NCBI GenBank assembly: GCA_050875145.1
Contig: JBNMLH010000002.1
Coordinates: 1-64,000, forward strand
Reading direction: 5' to 3'
DNA from: CAG-411 sp050875145
Lineage (GTDB): Bacteria; Bacillota; Clostridia; Lachnospirales; Lachnospiraceae
Length of the DNA: 64,000 nt
Shown here piece after piece: positions 17,061 through 25,821 of this stretch. Below the pieces are notes generated by a model. It was not told the DNA's origin and searched no databases. It worked only from the letters and a program-made list of their open reading frames with translations. A program made the position numbers and the translations under genes. How positions within the stretch are numbered: the stretch's first letter is position 1; the number at the start of each line of letters is the position of its first letter.

Positions 17061-17195
17061 AAATATTCTTTTTGGCTAGACACTTTACTCATGTTGGGCG
17101 TCCGCCCGATAGAAATGATTGTGCAAATTGAACTTAGCCTGCTAGCAGTCACGTGCAATTTGTACAATCATTTCTGCCCGGCTAAACTGTTACAA
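17006..17195. mobile_element. Cloverleaf-like terminal-inverted-repeat element, copy 1
   Basis: A 190-base element with near-perfect terminal inverted repeats: TTGTAACAGTTCAGCCGGGG at the left, and its complement (17175-17195) at the right. Inside are three arms: TAAAGTGTC/GACACTTTA (17032-17040 with 17079-17087), GGGCG/CGCCC (17096-17107), and an 18/19 pairing of 17112-17130 with 17156-17174. It has no coding capacity of its own. The second copy at 43181-43368 keeps the same plan with different bases in the helices. It overlaps the end of pdxT. AAAATT occurs on both sides, a weak hint of target duplication. Confidence 0.75.
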
Positions 17196-17241
17196 AAAAT
17201 TGGTTAAATTGCAGGCGGGCAAGGTAATCGGTTACATTTTT

Positions 17242-17294
17242 AGAAGGACCATCACAGTTATAGGAAGACATTCCATGTGATGGTTCTTCTTTTC
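17242..17294 (+). terminator. Terminator of the pdxST operon
   Basis: GAAGGACCATCACA (17243-17256) pairs with TGTGATGGTTCTTC (17276-17289), followed by TTTTC. Confidence 0.8.
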
Positions 17295-17319
17295 GTCTAT
17301 AGGAAGATACCATAGCTAC

Positions 17320-17347
17320 TTGACAACATTTTTATTGCTAATATAAT
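17320..17347 (+). promoter_or_regulatory. Consensus sigma-A promoter of argC
   Basis: TTGACA (17320-17325), a 16-base spacer, then TATAAT (17342-17347). Both boxes are perfect consensus. No obvious ARG-box palindrome was recognised. Confidence 0.8.
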
Positions 17348-17416
17348 AATTGTATAGGATTGCATTTATAGAAGGGCAGATAAAGATAATATTGATAACA
17401 GAAAAGAGGAAACAGG

Positions 17417-18364
17417 ATGAAAACAAAGGTATTTATTGATGGTAGTGAAGGAACAACAGGACTTCGTATTCATGAACGTTTTCAGGGACGCGACGATATT
17501 GAATTGTTAAAAATCAGCTCGGAGCTTAGAAAAGACCCTGCTGAGAGAAAAAAGTTAATCAATAGTGCAGATATTGCATTTTTATGTCTTCCGGATGCGG
17601 CAGCAAGAGAGTCCGTATCGCTTGTGGAAAATGATCACGTTGTAATCATAGATACCTCAACAGCACATAGAACAGAGGAAGGATGGGCTTATGGTTTCCC
17701 AGAACTTTCTAAGGCACACAAAGAAGCAATTATAAAGGGAAAGAGAATTGCAGTGCCTGGTTGTTATGCTTCTGGATTTATTTCTTTGGTATATCCACTT
17801 GTAGCAGGTGATATTTTACCAAAAGATTATCCAGTAAGTAGTTTCGCATTATCTGGTTATAGCGGAGCAGGGAAAAAGGCAATTGCTGTCTATGAAAGTG
17901 AAGACAGGCCAAGTCAGTTTTCTGCTGGTCGTGAGTATGCACTTACACAACAGCATAAGCATTTAAAAGAGATGCAAAAAATTACAGGAATTGAGAGAAC
18001 TCCACTGTTTTCACCAATTGTAGATGATTATTATAGTGGAATGGTAGTATCGGTTCCATTGTATGCAGATATGTTGAATGGAAAGCAAACACCAGAAAGT
18101 CTCCTTGCTTATTTTGCAGAATATTATAAGGGACAGGAGTTTATTCAGGTTAGTGCAGCTGATGATGAGATTGCACAAAGCGGTTTTTTAGCTGGTAATG
18201 AGATGTCAGGCTGGGATGGATTAAAGATTTATGTAACAGGAAATGAAGAGAGAATCGTTGTAACAGCACAGTTTGATAACCTTGGAAAAGGTGCTTCTGG
18301 TGCAGCAATTGAATGTATGAATCTAGTTTTAGGTTGTGAGCCAACAAAAGGCTTGCAAATTTAA
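17417..18364 (+). CDS. argC: N-acetyl-gamma-glutamyl-phosphate reductase (type 2)
   Basis: A 315-residue enzyme of arginine biosynthesis that reduces N-acetylglutamyl 5-phosphate with NADPH. The N-terminal Rossmann motif reads DGSEGTTGLRI, the catalytic cysteine is C116 in VPGCYASG, and SGYSGAGKKAI follows. Its length and the short N-terminus mark the type 2 branch. It stands alone under a strong promoter, without argJBD next to it, so the other arginine genes must be elsewhere. The tyrS T-box promoter overlaps its last codons. Confidence 0.93.
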   Translation: MKTKVFIDGSEGTTGLRIHERFQGRDDIELLKISSELRKDPAERKKLINSADIAFLCLPDAAARESVSLVENDHVVIIDTSTAHRTEEGWAYGFPELSKAHKEAIIKGKRIAVPGCYASGFISLVYPLVAGDILPKDYPVSSFALSGYSGAGKKAIAVYESEDRPSQFSAGREYALTQQHKHLKEMQKITGIERTPLFSPIVDDYYSGMVVSVPLYADMLNGKQTPESLLAYFAEYYKGQEFIQVSAADDEIAQSGFLAGNEMSGWDGLKIYVTGNEERIVVTAQFDNLGKGASGAAIECMNLVLGCEPTKGLQI

Positions 18365-18381
18365 TTCGTATCCGTTACAAT
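18353..18381 (+). promoter_or_regulatory. Promoter of the tyrS T-box transcript
   Basis: TTGCAA (18353-18358), a 17-base spacer, then TACAAT (18376-18381). The -35 box lies inside the last codons of argC. Confidence 0.7.
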
Positions 18382-18382
18382 G

Positions 18383-18657
18383 AAATTATGTGAGAACGAA
18401 GTAAATAAGTAATACAGTGAAGAGAACAAGTAAGACAGATGGTATCTTTCAGAGAGTATTCGGTTGGTGTGAGAATACAGATATTTTTGTTCTGAATACA
18501 TCTTGGAGTAGCTGCCTGAAATAGTAGTAGGGTATGACGGGAACGCCCGATATAGCGTTAGGATTTTATCCTGCTGAGAAAGACTTGGTCTTTGAAGCAG
18601 AGGTGGTACCGCGATTATTCGCCCTCTGTTCATCTTTTGATGAACAGAGGGTTTTTT
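18383..18657 (+). promoter_or_regulatory. T-box riboswitch, tyrosine-specific
   Basis: A T-box leader controlling tyrS. Stem I carries an AGAGAG-type loop near 18451, and a specifier loop GAATAC (18494-18499) with the codon TAC (18497-18499), which reads tyrosine. The 14-base T-box core AGAGGTGGTACCGC occurs at 18599-18612. The terminator is a perfect 13-bp stem (18622-18634 with 18639-18651) plus TTTTTT. Uncharged tRNA-Tyr would stabilise the antiterminator through the T-box bulge. The gene product agrees with the specifier. Confidence 0.93.
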
Positions 18658-18790
18658 GCTCGATAGGACACATCTATTTTATAAAAGTTCAAGAGTACCT
18701 ACTGCCGCTTTTATATGAGCAAGTAGCGAAGCGGATTGCAAATATCATTGACTATGTTATCTACACTGAAAAGGAAAGGAAAGAAAAATA

Positions 18791-20014
18791 ATGACAGTTT
18801 ATGACGAATTAGTTGCAAGAGGTTTAATTGCACAGGTAACAGATGAGGAAGAAATTAAAGAATTAATAAACAATGGAAAAGCAACTTTTTATATTGGATT
18901 TGACCCAACCGCAGATTCTTTGCATGTAGGACATTTTATGGCGCTTTGTCTTATGAAACGTTTACAAATGGCAGGAAATAAGCCGGTAGTATTGATTGGT
19001 GGAGGAACTGGACATATTGGTGACCCATCAGGAAGAACCGATATGAGACAAATGATGACGCCAGAGATCATTCAGCACAACTGCGATTGCTTTAAAAAGC
19101 AGATGGAGCGTTTTATTGAATTTGGTGAAGATAAAGCAATTATGGTAAACAATGCAGACTGGTTATTAAAATTAAATTATGTAGACCTGTTGCGTGAAGT
19201 TGGACCACATTTTTCTGTGAATAACATGCTTCGTGCAGAATGTTATAAGCAACGTATGGAAAAGGGATTGAGCTTTTTAGAGTTTAATTACATGATTATG
19301 CAGTCTTACGATTTTTACTACTTATTCCAGAACTATGGTTGTAATATGCAGTTCGGTGGAGATGATCAATGGTCTAATATGCTTGGTGGAACGGAATTGA
19401 TTCGTCGTAAACTTGGTAAAGATGCTTATGCGATGACAATTACATTGCTATTAAATTCCGAAGGAAAGAAGATGGGTAAAACTGCAAATGGAGCAGTATG
19501 GTTAGATCCAAATAAGACAACACCGTTTGAATTTTTCCAATACTGGAGAAATGTAGGAGATGCGGATGTTCTAAAATGTATTCGTATGCTTACATTCCTT
19601 CCATTAGAAGAAGTAGAAAAGATGGATTCATGGGAAGGAAGCCAGTTAAATGAAGCAAAAGAAATTTTAGCTTATGAGTTGACAGCTTTGGTTCATGGAG
19701 AAGAGGAAGCAAAGAAGGCAAAAGAAGCATCACATGCTTTGTTCTCTGGAAAAGGTGGCGATGATTCTAATATGCCAACAACAGAATTGGAAAAGGATAA
19801 ACTGACAGAAGGCAGTATTGGAATTCTTGACTTAATGTTAGAGTGCGGTTTGGTTGCTTCAAAAGGGGAAGCTAGACGACTTGCAAAGCAGGGCGGTGTA
19901 TCTGTGGATGAGGTGAAAGTGGACGAAAATGCCCGCATAACAGAAGAACAGCTTGCAAACAGTATTAAGATTCGAAAGGGCAAAAAGGTCTTTCACAAAG
20001 TTGTTCTGAAATAG
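18791..20014 (+). CDS. tyrS: Tyrosyl-tRNA synthetase
   Basis: A 407-residue class I synthetase. The Rossmann domain has the HIGH equivalent HVGH in FYIGFDPTADSLHVGH, and the KMSKS equivalent is KMGKT. A C-terminal S4 RNA-binding domain spans about 340-407 (LECGLVASKGEARRLAKQGGV). It charges tRNA-Tyr. Expression is set by the T-box in front, and the small membrane protein gene 14 bases downstream is probably cotranscribed. Confidence 0.97.
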   Translation: MTVYDELVARGLIAQVTDEEEIKELINNGKATFYIGFDPTADSLHVGHFMALCLMKRLQMAGNKPVVLIGGGTGHIGDPSGRTDMRQMMTPEIIQHNCDCFKKQMERFIEFGEDKAIMVNNADWLLKLNYVDLLREVGPHFSVNNMLRAECYKQRMEKGLSFLEFNYMIMQSYDFYYLFQNYGCNMQFGGDDQWSNMLGGTELIRRKLGKDAYAMTITLLLNSEGKKMGKTANGAVWLDPNKTTPFEFFQYWRNVGDADVLKCIRMLTFLPLEEVEKMDSWEGSQLNEAKEILAYELTALVHGEEEAKKAKEASHALFSGKGGDDSNMPTTELEKDKLTEGSIGILDLMLECGLVASKGEARRLAKQGGVSVDEVKVDENARITEEQLANSIKIRKGKKVFHKVVLK

Positions 20015-20028
20015 AAGGGAATGTTACA

Positions 20029-20409
20029 ATGAAAGAGAAGAATCCATTACTGGTATTTATAATAGGTGTGGCAATGCTGGGTGGAGGTCTGTATTTTCTA
20101 TTTAATTCTGTTATTGTGGAATCCACATGGGGATACGGCTTTCATTTGGGTAGTATGACTATGCCATCTGGTTTGGTAATTGTACCATTGATTTTAGGCG
20201 TTTTCTGGTGGGTGGTAAAACCAGATTCCTTTTTGGCTAAGGTACTGACTGTGTTGGGTGTTGTGATTATTGTGGCATCCATTATTTCCAGTGTGCAGTT
20301 ACGCTTTATACAAAAATCTCTATATGAGTACATTATTATGGTCTTATGTATCGTAGTTGGTGCCGGGTTATTGGCGAGAGTGTTGCTTATGGGAGATGGA
20401 AAGAAATAA
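20029..20409 (+). CDS. Small four-helix membrane protein, unknown function
   Basis: A 126-residue hydrophobic protein with about four membrane segments (VFIIGVAMLGGGLYFLF, VIVPLILGVFWWV, VLTVLGVVIIVASIIS, IIMVLCIVVGAGLLARV). I recognise no family. It starts 14 bases after tyrS and is followed by a strong terminator, so it belongs to the T-box transcript. Confidence 0.7.
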   Translation: MKEKNPLLVFIIGVAMLGGGLYFLFNSVIVESTWGYGFHLGSMTMPSGLVIVPLILGVFWWVVKPDSFLAKVLTVLGVVIIVASIISSVQLRFIQKSLYEYIIMVLCIVVGAGLLARVLLMGDGKK

Positions 20410-20430
20410 AAATCGATAGTTAATAATCGT

Positions 20431-20486
20431 GTCCTCTTTAAGTAGGGAAGGGAAAGAATCAAAAACTACTTAAGGAGGACTTTTTT
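20431..20486 (+). terminator. Terminator of the tyrS operon
   Basis: A 15-bp perfect stem (20431-20445 with 20466-20480, GTCCTCTTTAAGTAG and its complement) followed by TTTTTT. Confidence 0.9.
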
Positions 20487-20720
20487 CTTTTCATAAAAAA
20501 GGTATTTCTAATTTTAATTGTTGCTTTTTAGGTGAAAAGCAGCGGCAAATATTGTGAAATTTTAGTATGGTTCAAACCAGAAGTTAGTATTGTAATCAAC
20601 TTCATAAAAAAAACTTTATTTTTTTTGCAAGGTTTAAAAATAAGGGGGGTATATATAAAAGGAAAGCAAGTTTGCATTTCAGGATAGACTTAGCGCCCCC
20701 AAGAGCAGGAGGTGATTTTG

Positions 20721-21290
20721 TTGCGCGACAAAAAGATAGTAAAGTTAATTGTAAAAAAGGATGAAGAAGGTTTAAAGGCTCTTACGGAAAAATATGAAAA
20801 GTTACTTACATATATAGCAACCGGCATTTTGGGAAATAATAAAGAGGATGTGGAAGAATGCGTAAATGATACCTATTTAAAGGTATGGAATCATATGCAG
20901 GAGTTCGATTTTGATAGAGCGTCTTTAAAGACATATATGTCTGTGATTGTCCGCAATACTGCTATTAACCGTCTGCGGAAAATCAGTAGGATAGAGGGGA
21001 CAGCCCAAAAGGATGAGCTTTCTGATCTAGCTGGAGATTATGCCGATCAGAGACAAGATGTGGAAGCTGCCATGGAACGGAAAGAAAATATGAATGCGCT
21101 TAATATGATTATTGCAAATATGAAGAAGAAGGATCGTGAGATAGTATTGCGAAGATATTATTATTTGCAAAGTTCAAAGGAAATTGCATTTCACATGAAG
21201 ATGAGTGTAAATGCAGTAGATAGCAAATTAAGCCGTCTTCGCAGGCAGATGAAGCAGGAATATGATGTGATGACAGGGGAAGAAAGGTAG
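20721..21290 (+). CDS. Sigma-70 family (ECF-like) RNA polymerase sigma factor
   Basis: About 189 residues. The sigma-2 region spans about 20-90 (EECVNDTYLKVWNHMQEFD, SLKTYMSVIVRNTAINRLRK). The sigma-4 region is at about 120-180, with the helix-turn-helix YYLQSSKEIAFHMKMSVNAVDSKLSRLRR. There is no sigma-3, as in ECF factors. No ATG fits: an AGGAGGTGAT Shine-Dalgarno ends just before TTG 20718/TTG 20721, so a TTG start is most likely; GTG 20712 would lie within that site. It is paired with a 76-residue membrane protein 11 bases downstream, its candidate anti-sigma factor. The upstream leader has a GGGGGG/GCCCCC complementarity of unknown role. Confidence 0.85.
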   Translation: MRDKKIVKLIVKKDEEGLKALTEKYEKLLTYIATGILGNNKEDVEECVNDTYLKVWNHMQEFDFDRASLKTYMSVIVRNTAINRLRKISRIEGTAQKDELSDLAGDYADQRQDVEAAMERKENMNALNMIIANMKKKDREIVLRRYYYLQSSKEIAFHMKMSVNAVDSKLSRLRRQMKQEYDVMTGEER

Positions 21291-21301
21291 GAGCGGTAAG
21301 T

Positions 21302-21532
21302 ATGGAAAAGTATGTATTAATAGACATGTTTGAAAAACTGGATGCTTCTTTGTTGGAAGAATTACATTTGGAGAAAGATTTAAAGAGACATAAAAAAACA
21401 ATTCGAAGATTGTTTGCAAATGGACATGTAAAAATCGCCAGTATTGTAGCTGGTATTAGTTTATTTGTAACAGGAGTATTGATTGTGTTATTACGTGTAA
21501 AAAGAAGGTATTTTCGCAGAAGACCAGCTTAA
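21302..21532 (+). CDS. 76-residue membrane protein, candidate minimal anti-sigma factor
   Basis: A charged, helical N-terminal half (about 1-45, EKLDASLLEELHLEKDLKR) is followed by one membrane segment (about 45-66) and a short Arg-rich tail. No cysteine is present and no extracytoplasmic sensor domain follows. Its position right after the sigma gene and its cytoplasm-helix-plus-TM layout suggest sigma sequestration, but I see no family match. ATG 21302 lies 11 bases from the sigma stop with GGTAGGAGCGG between them. Confidence 0.65.
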   Translation: MEKYVLIDMFEKLDASLLEELHLEKDLKRHKKTIRRLFANGHVKIASIVAGISLFVTGVLIVLLRVKRRYFRRRPA

Positions 21533-21550
21533 TTAAATTGTATAAGGCAC

Positions 21551-21571
21551 GAATACATAGTGGTAGTATTC
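21551..21571 (+). promoter_or_regulatory. Inverted repeat in front of the fatty-acid operon
   Basis: GAATAC-N9-GTATTC (21551-21556, 21566-21571) in the 127-base gap before acpP. A small hairpin CCTGC/GCAGG follows at 21610-21622. It may be an operator for the fab operon, but no FapR or FabT consensus is recognised. Confidence 0.35.
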
Positions 21572-21659
21572 ATAAATATTTCATAGTACGAAATAAATGA
21601 GGGAAATAACCTGCGTAGCAGGATATTTATAAATTAAGATTTTAAAGGAGAAAAGAAAG

Positions 21660-21887
21660 ATGTTAGAAAAAATTACAGAGATGTTAGCAGATCAGTTGAA
21701 GATGGATGTAGCTTCCATTGATCCAGAAAAGAATTTAAAGGATGATTTAGGTGTGGATTCTTTAGATTTATTTGAGTTCATTATGGCTTGTGAAGAAGAA
21801 TTTGATGTAGAAATTGATACAGAAGAAGTTTCTAATTTTACAAACTTAAATGAAGTAGCTGCATATTTAGAGAAGATAAAAGGTTAA
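21660..21887 (+). CDS. acpP: Acyl carrier protein
   Basis: A 75-residue acidic helical protein with the phosphopantetheine attachment serine in the DLGVDSLDLFEFIM motif (Ser of DSLD). It carries the growing acyl chain through type II fatty-acid synthesis. AAAGGAG precedes ATG 21660. First gene of the ten-gene acpP-accA operon. Confidence 0.96.
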   Translation: MLEKITEMLADQLKMDVASIDPEKNLKDDLGVDSLDLFEFIMACEEEFDVEIDTEEVSNFTNLNEVAAYLEKIKG

Positions 21888-21923
21888 TGACCAGAAAAAT
21901 GAGATAAAGGAAGGTATTTTGCA

Positions 21924-22856
21924 ATGCAGACAGAGGTAACAGAATTATTAAATATCAAATATCCGATTTTCCAGGGAGGTATGGCAAATATTGCTGAACA
22001 TAATCTGGTTGCGGCTGTATCAAATGCAGGAGGTTTAGGCATTCTTGCAGCAGGAGGATTAAATGCAGATCAGGTACGTGAGGAAATCAGGAAGACAAAG
22101 GAACTTACGGACAAGCCATTTGGGGTAAATGTAATGCTTTTAAATCCAGCGGCACCAGAGATTGCAAAGGTTTTAGTTGAGGAACAGGTAGCTGTCGTTA
22201 CAACAGGTGCAGGTACACCAGAACCTTATATGAAAGACTGGTTGGAAGCAGGTATTAAAGTGATTCCTGTAGTTGCCTCTGTTGCACTAGCAAAACGTAT
22301 GCAAAGATGTGGCGCAGCAGCAGTAATTGCAGAAGGCTGTGAATCCGGTGGACATATTGGCGAGAGTACAACTATGACACTGGTACCACAGGTTGCAGAT
22401 GCAGTAGAGATTCCTGTGATTGCGGCTGGTGGTGTGGCAGATGGAAGAGGATTTGCGGCTACCTTGATGCTTGGTGCAAAGGCAGTACAGATTGGTACTC
22501 GTTTCTTAGTGGCAAAAGAATGTATTGTACATGAGAATTATAAGCAGTTAGTCATAAAGGCGAGAGATATTGATTCTGTAGTAACAAGTCGTTCTACCGG
22601 TCATCCAGTGCGTGTACTGAGAAATGCCATGACAAGGGAATATCTTAAGTTAGAAAAAGAAGGAAAAGGATTTGAAGAGTTGGAGCACTTGACGCTGGGA
22701 TCTTTGAGAAAGGCTGTATTTGATGGAAACATTAAAGAAGGTTCTTTTATGGCTGGTCAGATTGCAGGGTTAGTTGATAAAGAACAGACGGCACAGGAAA
22801 TCATTGAGGATATTATGAAGGATACAGATAGAGTATTAAAGCAGTTCTGTAAGTAG
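21924..22856 (+). CDS. fabK: Enoyl-ACP reductase II (flavoprotein FabK)
   Basis: A 310-residue FMN-dependent TIM-barrel enzyme of the nitronate-monooxygenase-like family: YPIFQGGMANIAEHNLVAAVSNAGGLG, FGVNVMLL, and AEGCESGGHIGE with the active-site His. It catalyses the last reduction of each elongation cycle. Its place between acpP and fabD identifies it as FabK rather than a nitronate monooxygenase. No FabI appears in the window. Confidence 0.95.
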   Translation: MQTEVTELLNIKYPIFQGGMANIAEHNLVAAVSNAGGLGILAAGGLNADQVREEIRKTKELTDKPFGVNVMLLNPAAPEIAKVLVEEQVAVVTTGAGTPEPYMKDWLEAGIKVIPVVASVALAKRMQRCGAAAVIAEGCESGGHIGESTTMTLVPQVADAVEIPVIAAGGVADGRGFAATLMLGAKAVQIGTRFLVAKECIVHENYKQLVIKARDIDSVVTSRSTGHPVRVLRNAMTREYLKLEKEGKGFEELEHLTLGSLRKAVFDGNIKEGSFMAGQIAGLVDKEQTAQEIIEDIMKDTDRVLKQFCK

Positions 22857-22869
22857 AAAGGACAAAGAG

Positions 22870-23787
22870 ATGGAAAAGATCGCATTTGTATTCCCAGGTC
22901 AGGGAGCACAGAAAATAGGAATGGCAAAGGATTTTTATGATACTTTTGAAAGTAGTAAAGAAGTGTTTCGTGCTGCGAATGAAGTATTAGATGTAGATAT
23001 TGAAAAAATCTGTTTTGAAAAGGAAGATAAGATTAACTTAACGGAATATACACAACCAGCACTTTTAACTGCATGTACAGCTATGTTACAGCCTGTTTGT
23101 GAAATTGTAAAGCCAGACATGGCAGCAGGATTAAGTTTGGGTGAATATACTGCCCTCGTTGCCTGCAAAGCAATGGATTTTAAGGATGCAGCCAAACTTA
23201 CAAGAGTACGTGGAAAGTATATGCAAAATGAAGTACCAGTAGGCGTTGGTGGTATGTATGCAGTGCTTGGAGCAAAAAGTGAACTTGTACAGGAGGTTTG
23301 CGATAAAATAGCAGATGTTTATGTTGCAAATTATAACTGTCCAGGGCAGATTATCATATCAGGAAAAATGGAAGCTTTAGAGGCTGCAAAAAAAGATTTG
23401 GTAGAACAGGGAGTAAAACGTGTTATGCCATTGAAGGTGAGTGGACCATTTCATTCAGGTATGTTGGTTGGTGCTGGAGAAAAGCTTGCGAAAGAATTGG
23501 AGCCAATAAACATAAATACATTGGAAATTCCATATGTAACGAATGTAACAGCAGAGGTAGTTACCAAAGAGGATGAGATTAAAACGTTACTGGAAAAACA
23601 GGTTTCTTCTTCTGTGCGTTGGGAAGAAAGCATAAGAAGAATGATGAAAGAGGGTGTAGGTACCTTTATAGAAATTGGACCTGGACACACTCTTACCAGT
23701 TTGATTAAGAAAATTGACCGTCAGGTTAAAGTGATTAATGTGGAAACAGTGGAGGATTTAGAAAAACTTCGAGAAGCATTCCAATAA
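22870..23787 (+). CDS. fabD: Malonyl-CoA:ACP transacylase
   Basis: 305 residues. FVFPGQGAQ is at the N-terminus, the nucleophile Ser is in AGLSLGEYTALV (GLSLG in place of the usual GHSLG), and the active-site His is in GPFHSGM. It loads malonyl groups onto ACP. It starts 13 bases after fabK. Confidence 0.96.
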   Translation: MEKIAFVFPGQGAQKIGMAKDFYDTFESSKEVFRAANEVLDVDIEKICFEKEDKINLTEYTQPALLTACTAMLQPVCEIVKPDMAAGLSLGEYTALVACKAMDFKDAAKLTRVRGKYMQNEVPVGVGGMYAVLGAKSELVQEVCDKIADVYVANYNCPGQIIISGKMEALEAAKKDLVEQGVKRVMPLKVSGPFHSGMLVGAGEKLAKELEPININTLEIPYVTNVTAEVVTKEDEIKTLLEKQVSSSVRWEESIRRMMKEGVGTFIEIGPGHTLTSLIKKIDRQVKVINVETVEDLEKLREAFQ

Positions 23788-23814
23788 GAATAGAAAGTGA
23801 AATGAGGTAAAGCG

Positions 23815-24555
23815 ATGTTAGCAGGAAAAGTAGCCCTTGTAACTGGTGCAGGAAAGGGAATCGGCTGTCAGATTGCAAAAACGCTTGCATCTTATGGGGC
23901 AACAGTGGTATTAAACTATGCACACTCTAAGGATGCAGCAGAAGAAACTGCAAAAGAAATTTGTGAAAATGGTGGAAAAGCATCTGTTTTTGGTTGTGAT
24001 GTAGCGGATTTTGATGCGGTGGCACAGATGATAAAAACAGTTGCAAAAGAGCAGGGGAGTATCGATATTTTAGTAAACAATGCTGGTATTACAAAAGATA
24101 ATTTAACTATGGTTATGAAAGAAGAAGAGTTTGACGCAGTTATTAATACAAATCTTAAAGGTACATTTAATTGCATGCGTCATGTGACAAGACAGATGCT
24201 CCGTCAAAAAGGAGGTCATATTATCAATATATCTTCTATTGTTGGATTAGTAGGAAATGCAGGACAGATTAATTACAGTGCTTCTAAAGCAGGTGTGATA
24301 GCTATGACAAAGTCATTGGCAAAGGAGCTTGGTGGCAAAGGAATTACTGTAAATGCAGTAGCACCTGGTTTTATTGATACAGATATGACAAGAGTGTTAA
24401 AAGAGGATGTAAGAGAAAAGTTGATGGCACAAATCCCATTAAATCGTCTTGGAAGTACGCAGGATATAGCAGAGACGGTAGCATTCTTAGCTTCTGATAA
24501 GGCAGCTTATATCACAGGACAAACGATTTCAGTAGATGGTGGAATGTATGCGTAG
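23815..24555 (+). CDS. fabG: 3-oxoacyl-ACP reductase
   Basis: A 246-residue short-chain dehydrogenase: the cofactor motif TGAGKGIG, NNAG, and the catalytic Ser-Tyr-Lys in NISSIVGL and YSASKAG. It ends with the family's typical TGQTISVDGGMYA. It reduces 3-oxoacyl-ACP with NADPH. Its stop is 10 bases before the fabF start. Confidence 0.97.
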   Translation: MLAGKVALVTGAGKGIGCQIAKTLASYGATVVLNYAHSKDAAEETAKEICENGGKASVFGCDVADFDAVAQMIKTVAKEQGSIDILVNNAGITKDNLTMVMKEEEFDAVINTNLKGTFNCMRHVTRQMLRQKGGHIINISSIVGLVGNAGQINYSASKAGVIAMTKSLAKELGGKGITVNAVAPGFIDTDMTRVLKEDVREKLMAQIPLNRLGSTQDIAETVAFLASDKAAYITGQTISVDGGMYA

Positions 24556-24565
24556 GGAGGATATT

Positions 24566-25807
24566 ATGAATAAAAAAAGAGTAGTAGTAACAGGTATGGG
24601 AGTAATATCTCCAATTGGAAATTCTGTAGATAGTTTTTGGGAAAGTCTGAAGGAAAAGAAAGTCGGTATCAGAGAGATTGACCGATTTGATATAACAGAT
24701 TACAAGGCAAAACTTGCAGCCATGGTAAATGACTTTGATGCAACACAATATATGGATCCAAAGTCTGCAAGAAGAATGGAATTATTTTCACAATATGCAG
24801 TAGCTGCAACAAAGCAGGCCCTTGACCAAGCTGGAATGGATTTAGAAAAAGAAGATTGTACCCGTATTGGTGTTTCCATAGGTTCAGGAGTGGGAAGTCT
24901 TACTGCTATGGAAAATGCGTATGATAAAATCATAACAAAAGGACCGAAAAGAGTACCACCTATGTTAGTACCTTTGATGATTACAAATATGGCGGCAGGA
25001 AATGTTTCGATTCAGTTTGGTTTAAAAGGAAAAAGCTTGAATGTAGTAACTGCTTGTGCTACGGGAACACATTCTATTGGTGAGGCATGTCGTTCTATTC
25101 AATGTGGAGATGCGGATGTAATGGTAGCAGGTGGAACAGAGGCTGCTATTTCCAAGATTGGTGTTGGCGGTTTTGCAGCATTAACTGCCCTGACAACATC
25201 AACAGACCCAACTCGTGCTTCTATTCCATTTGATAAAGAAAGAAGTGGGTTTGTTATGGGAGAGGGTGCAGGTGTTGTTGTATTAGAATCCTACGAACAT
25301 GCAGTAAATCGTGGTGCAACAATTTTAGCAGAATTAGTCGGATATGGTGCTACCAGTGACGCATATCATATTACTTCACCAGCAGAAGATGGAGAGGGAG
25401 CTGTTCGGTCTATGAAGCTTGCAGTTGCAGAGGCAGGAATAGATCCAGAACAGATTGACTATATTAATGCACATGGTACCAGCACACATCATAACGATTT
25501 GTTTGAAACCATGGCAATCAAAGAAGCTTTTGGAAAACATGCCTACGAGTTAAATGTAAATTCAACAAAATCGATGATTGGCCATTGTCTGGGTGCAGCA
25601 GGCGCATTGGAATTTATTGTTTGTGTAAAATCTGTAATGGAAAATTATATTCATGCTACAGCAGGATATAAAGTGCCGGATGAAGAACTGGATTTGAATT
25701 ATACTATTGAAGCGGAGACGGGAAAGACAGTAAATTATGCATTGAGTAATTCATTAGGATTTGGTGGACATAATGCGACACTTGTTGTGAAAAAGTTTGA
25801 TAAATAA
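24566..25807 (+). CDS. fabF: 3-oxoacyl-ACP synthase II
   Basis: A 413-residue condensing enzyme. ATG 24566 is chosen because AGGGAGG lies right upstream and the protein then opens MNKKRVVVTGMG. Catalytic triad: Cys in TACATGTH, His in NAHGTSTHHND, His in SMIGHCLGAAG. The ending GFGGHNATLVV is typical. It elongates acyl-ACP with malonyl-ACP. No fabH is in this operon. Confidence 0.97.
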   Translation: MNKKRVVVTGMGVISPIGNSVDSFWESLKEKKVGIREIDRFDITDYKAKLAAMVNDFDATQYMDPKSARRMELFSQYAVAATKQALDQAGMDLEKEDCTRIGVSIGSGVGSLTAMENAYDKIITKGPKRVPPMLVPLMITNMAAGNVSIQFGLKGKSLNVVTACATGTHSIGEACRSIQCGDADVMVAGGTEAAISKIGVGGFAALTALTTSTDPTRASIPFDKERSGFVMGEGAGVVVLESYEHAVNRGATILAELVGYGATSDAYHITSPAEDGEGAVRSMKLAVAEAGIDPEQIDYINAHGTSTHHNDLFETMAIKEAFGKHAYELNVNSTKSMIGHCLGAAGALEFIVCVKSVMENYIHATAGYKVPDEELDLNYTIEAETGKTVNYALSNSLGFGGHNATLVVKKFDK

Positions 25808-25821
25808 GGTGGATAGAAAAG

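Noticed and set aside
18534..18791. 85-residue open frame before tyrS
   Set aside because: It lies inside the T-box leader, spans its terminator hairpin and has no ribosome binding site. It is a chance frame.
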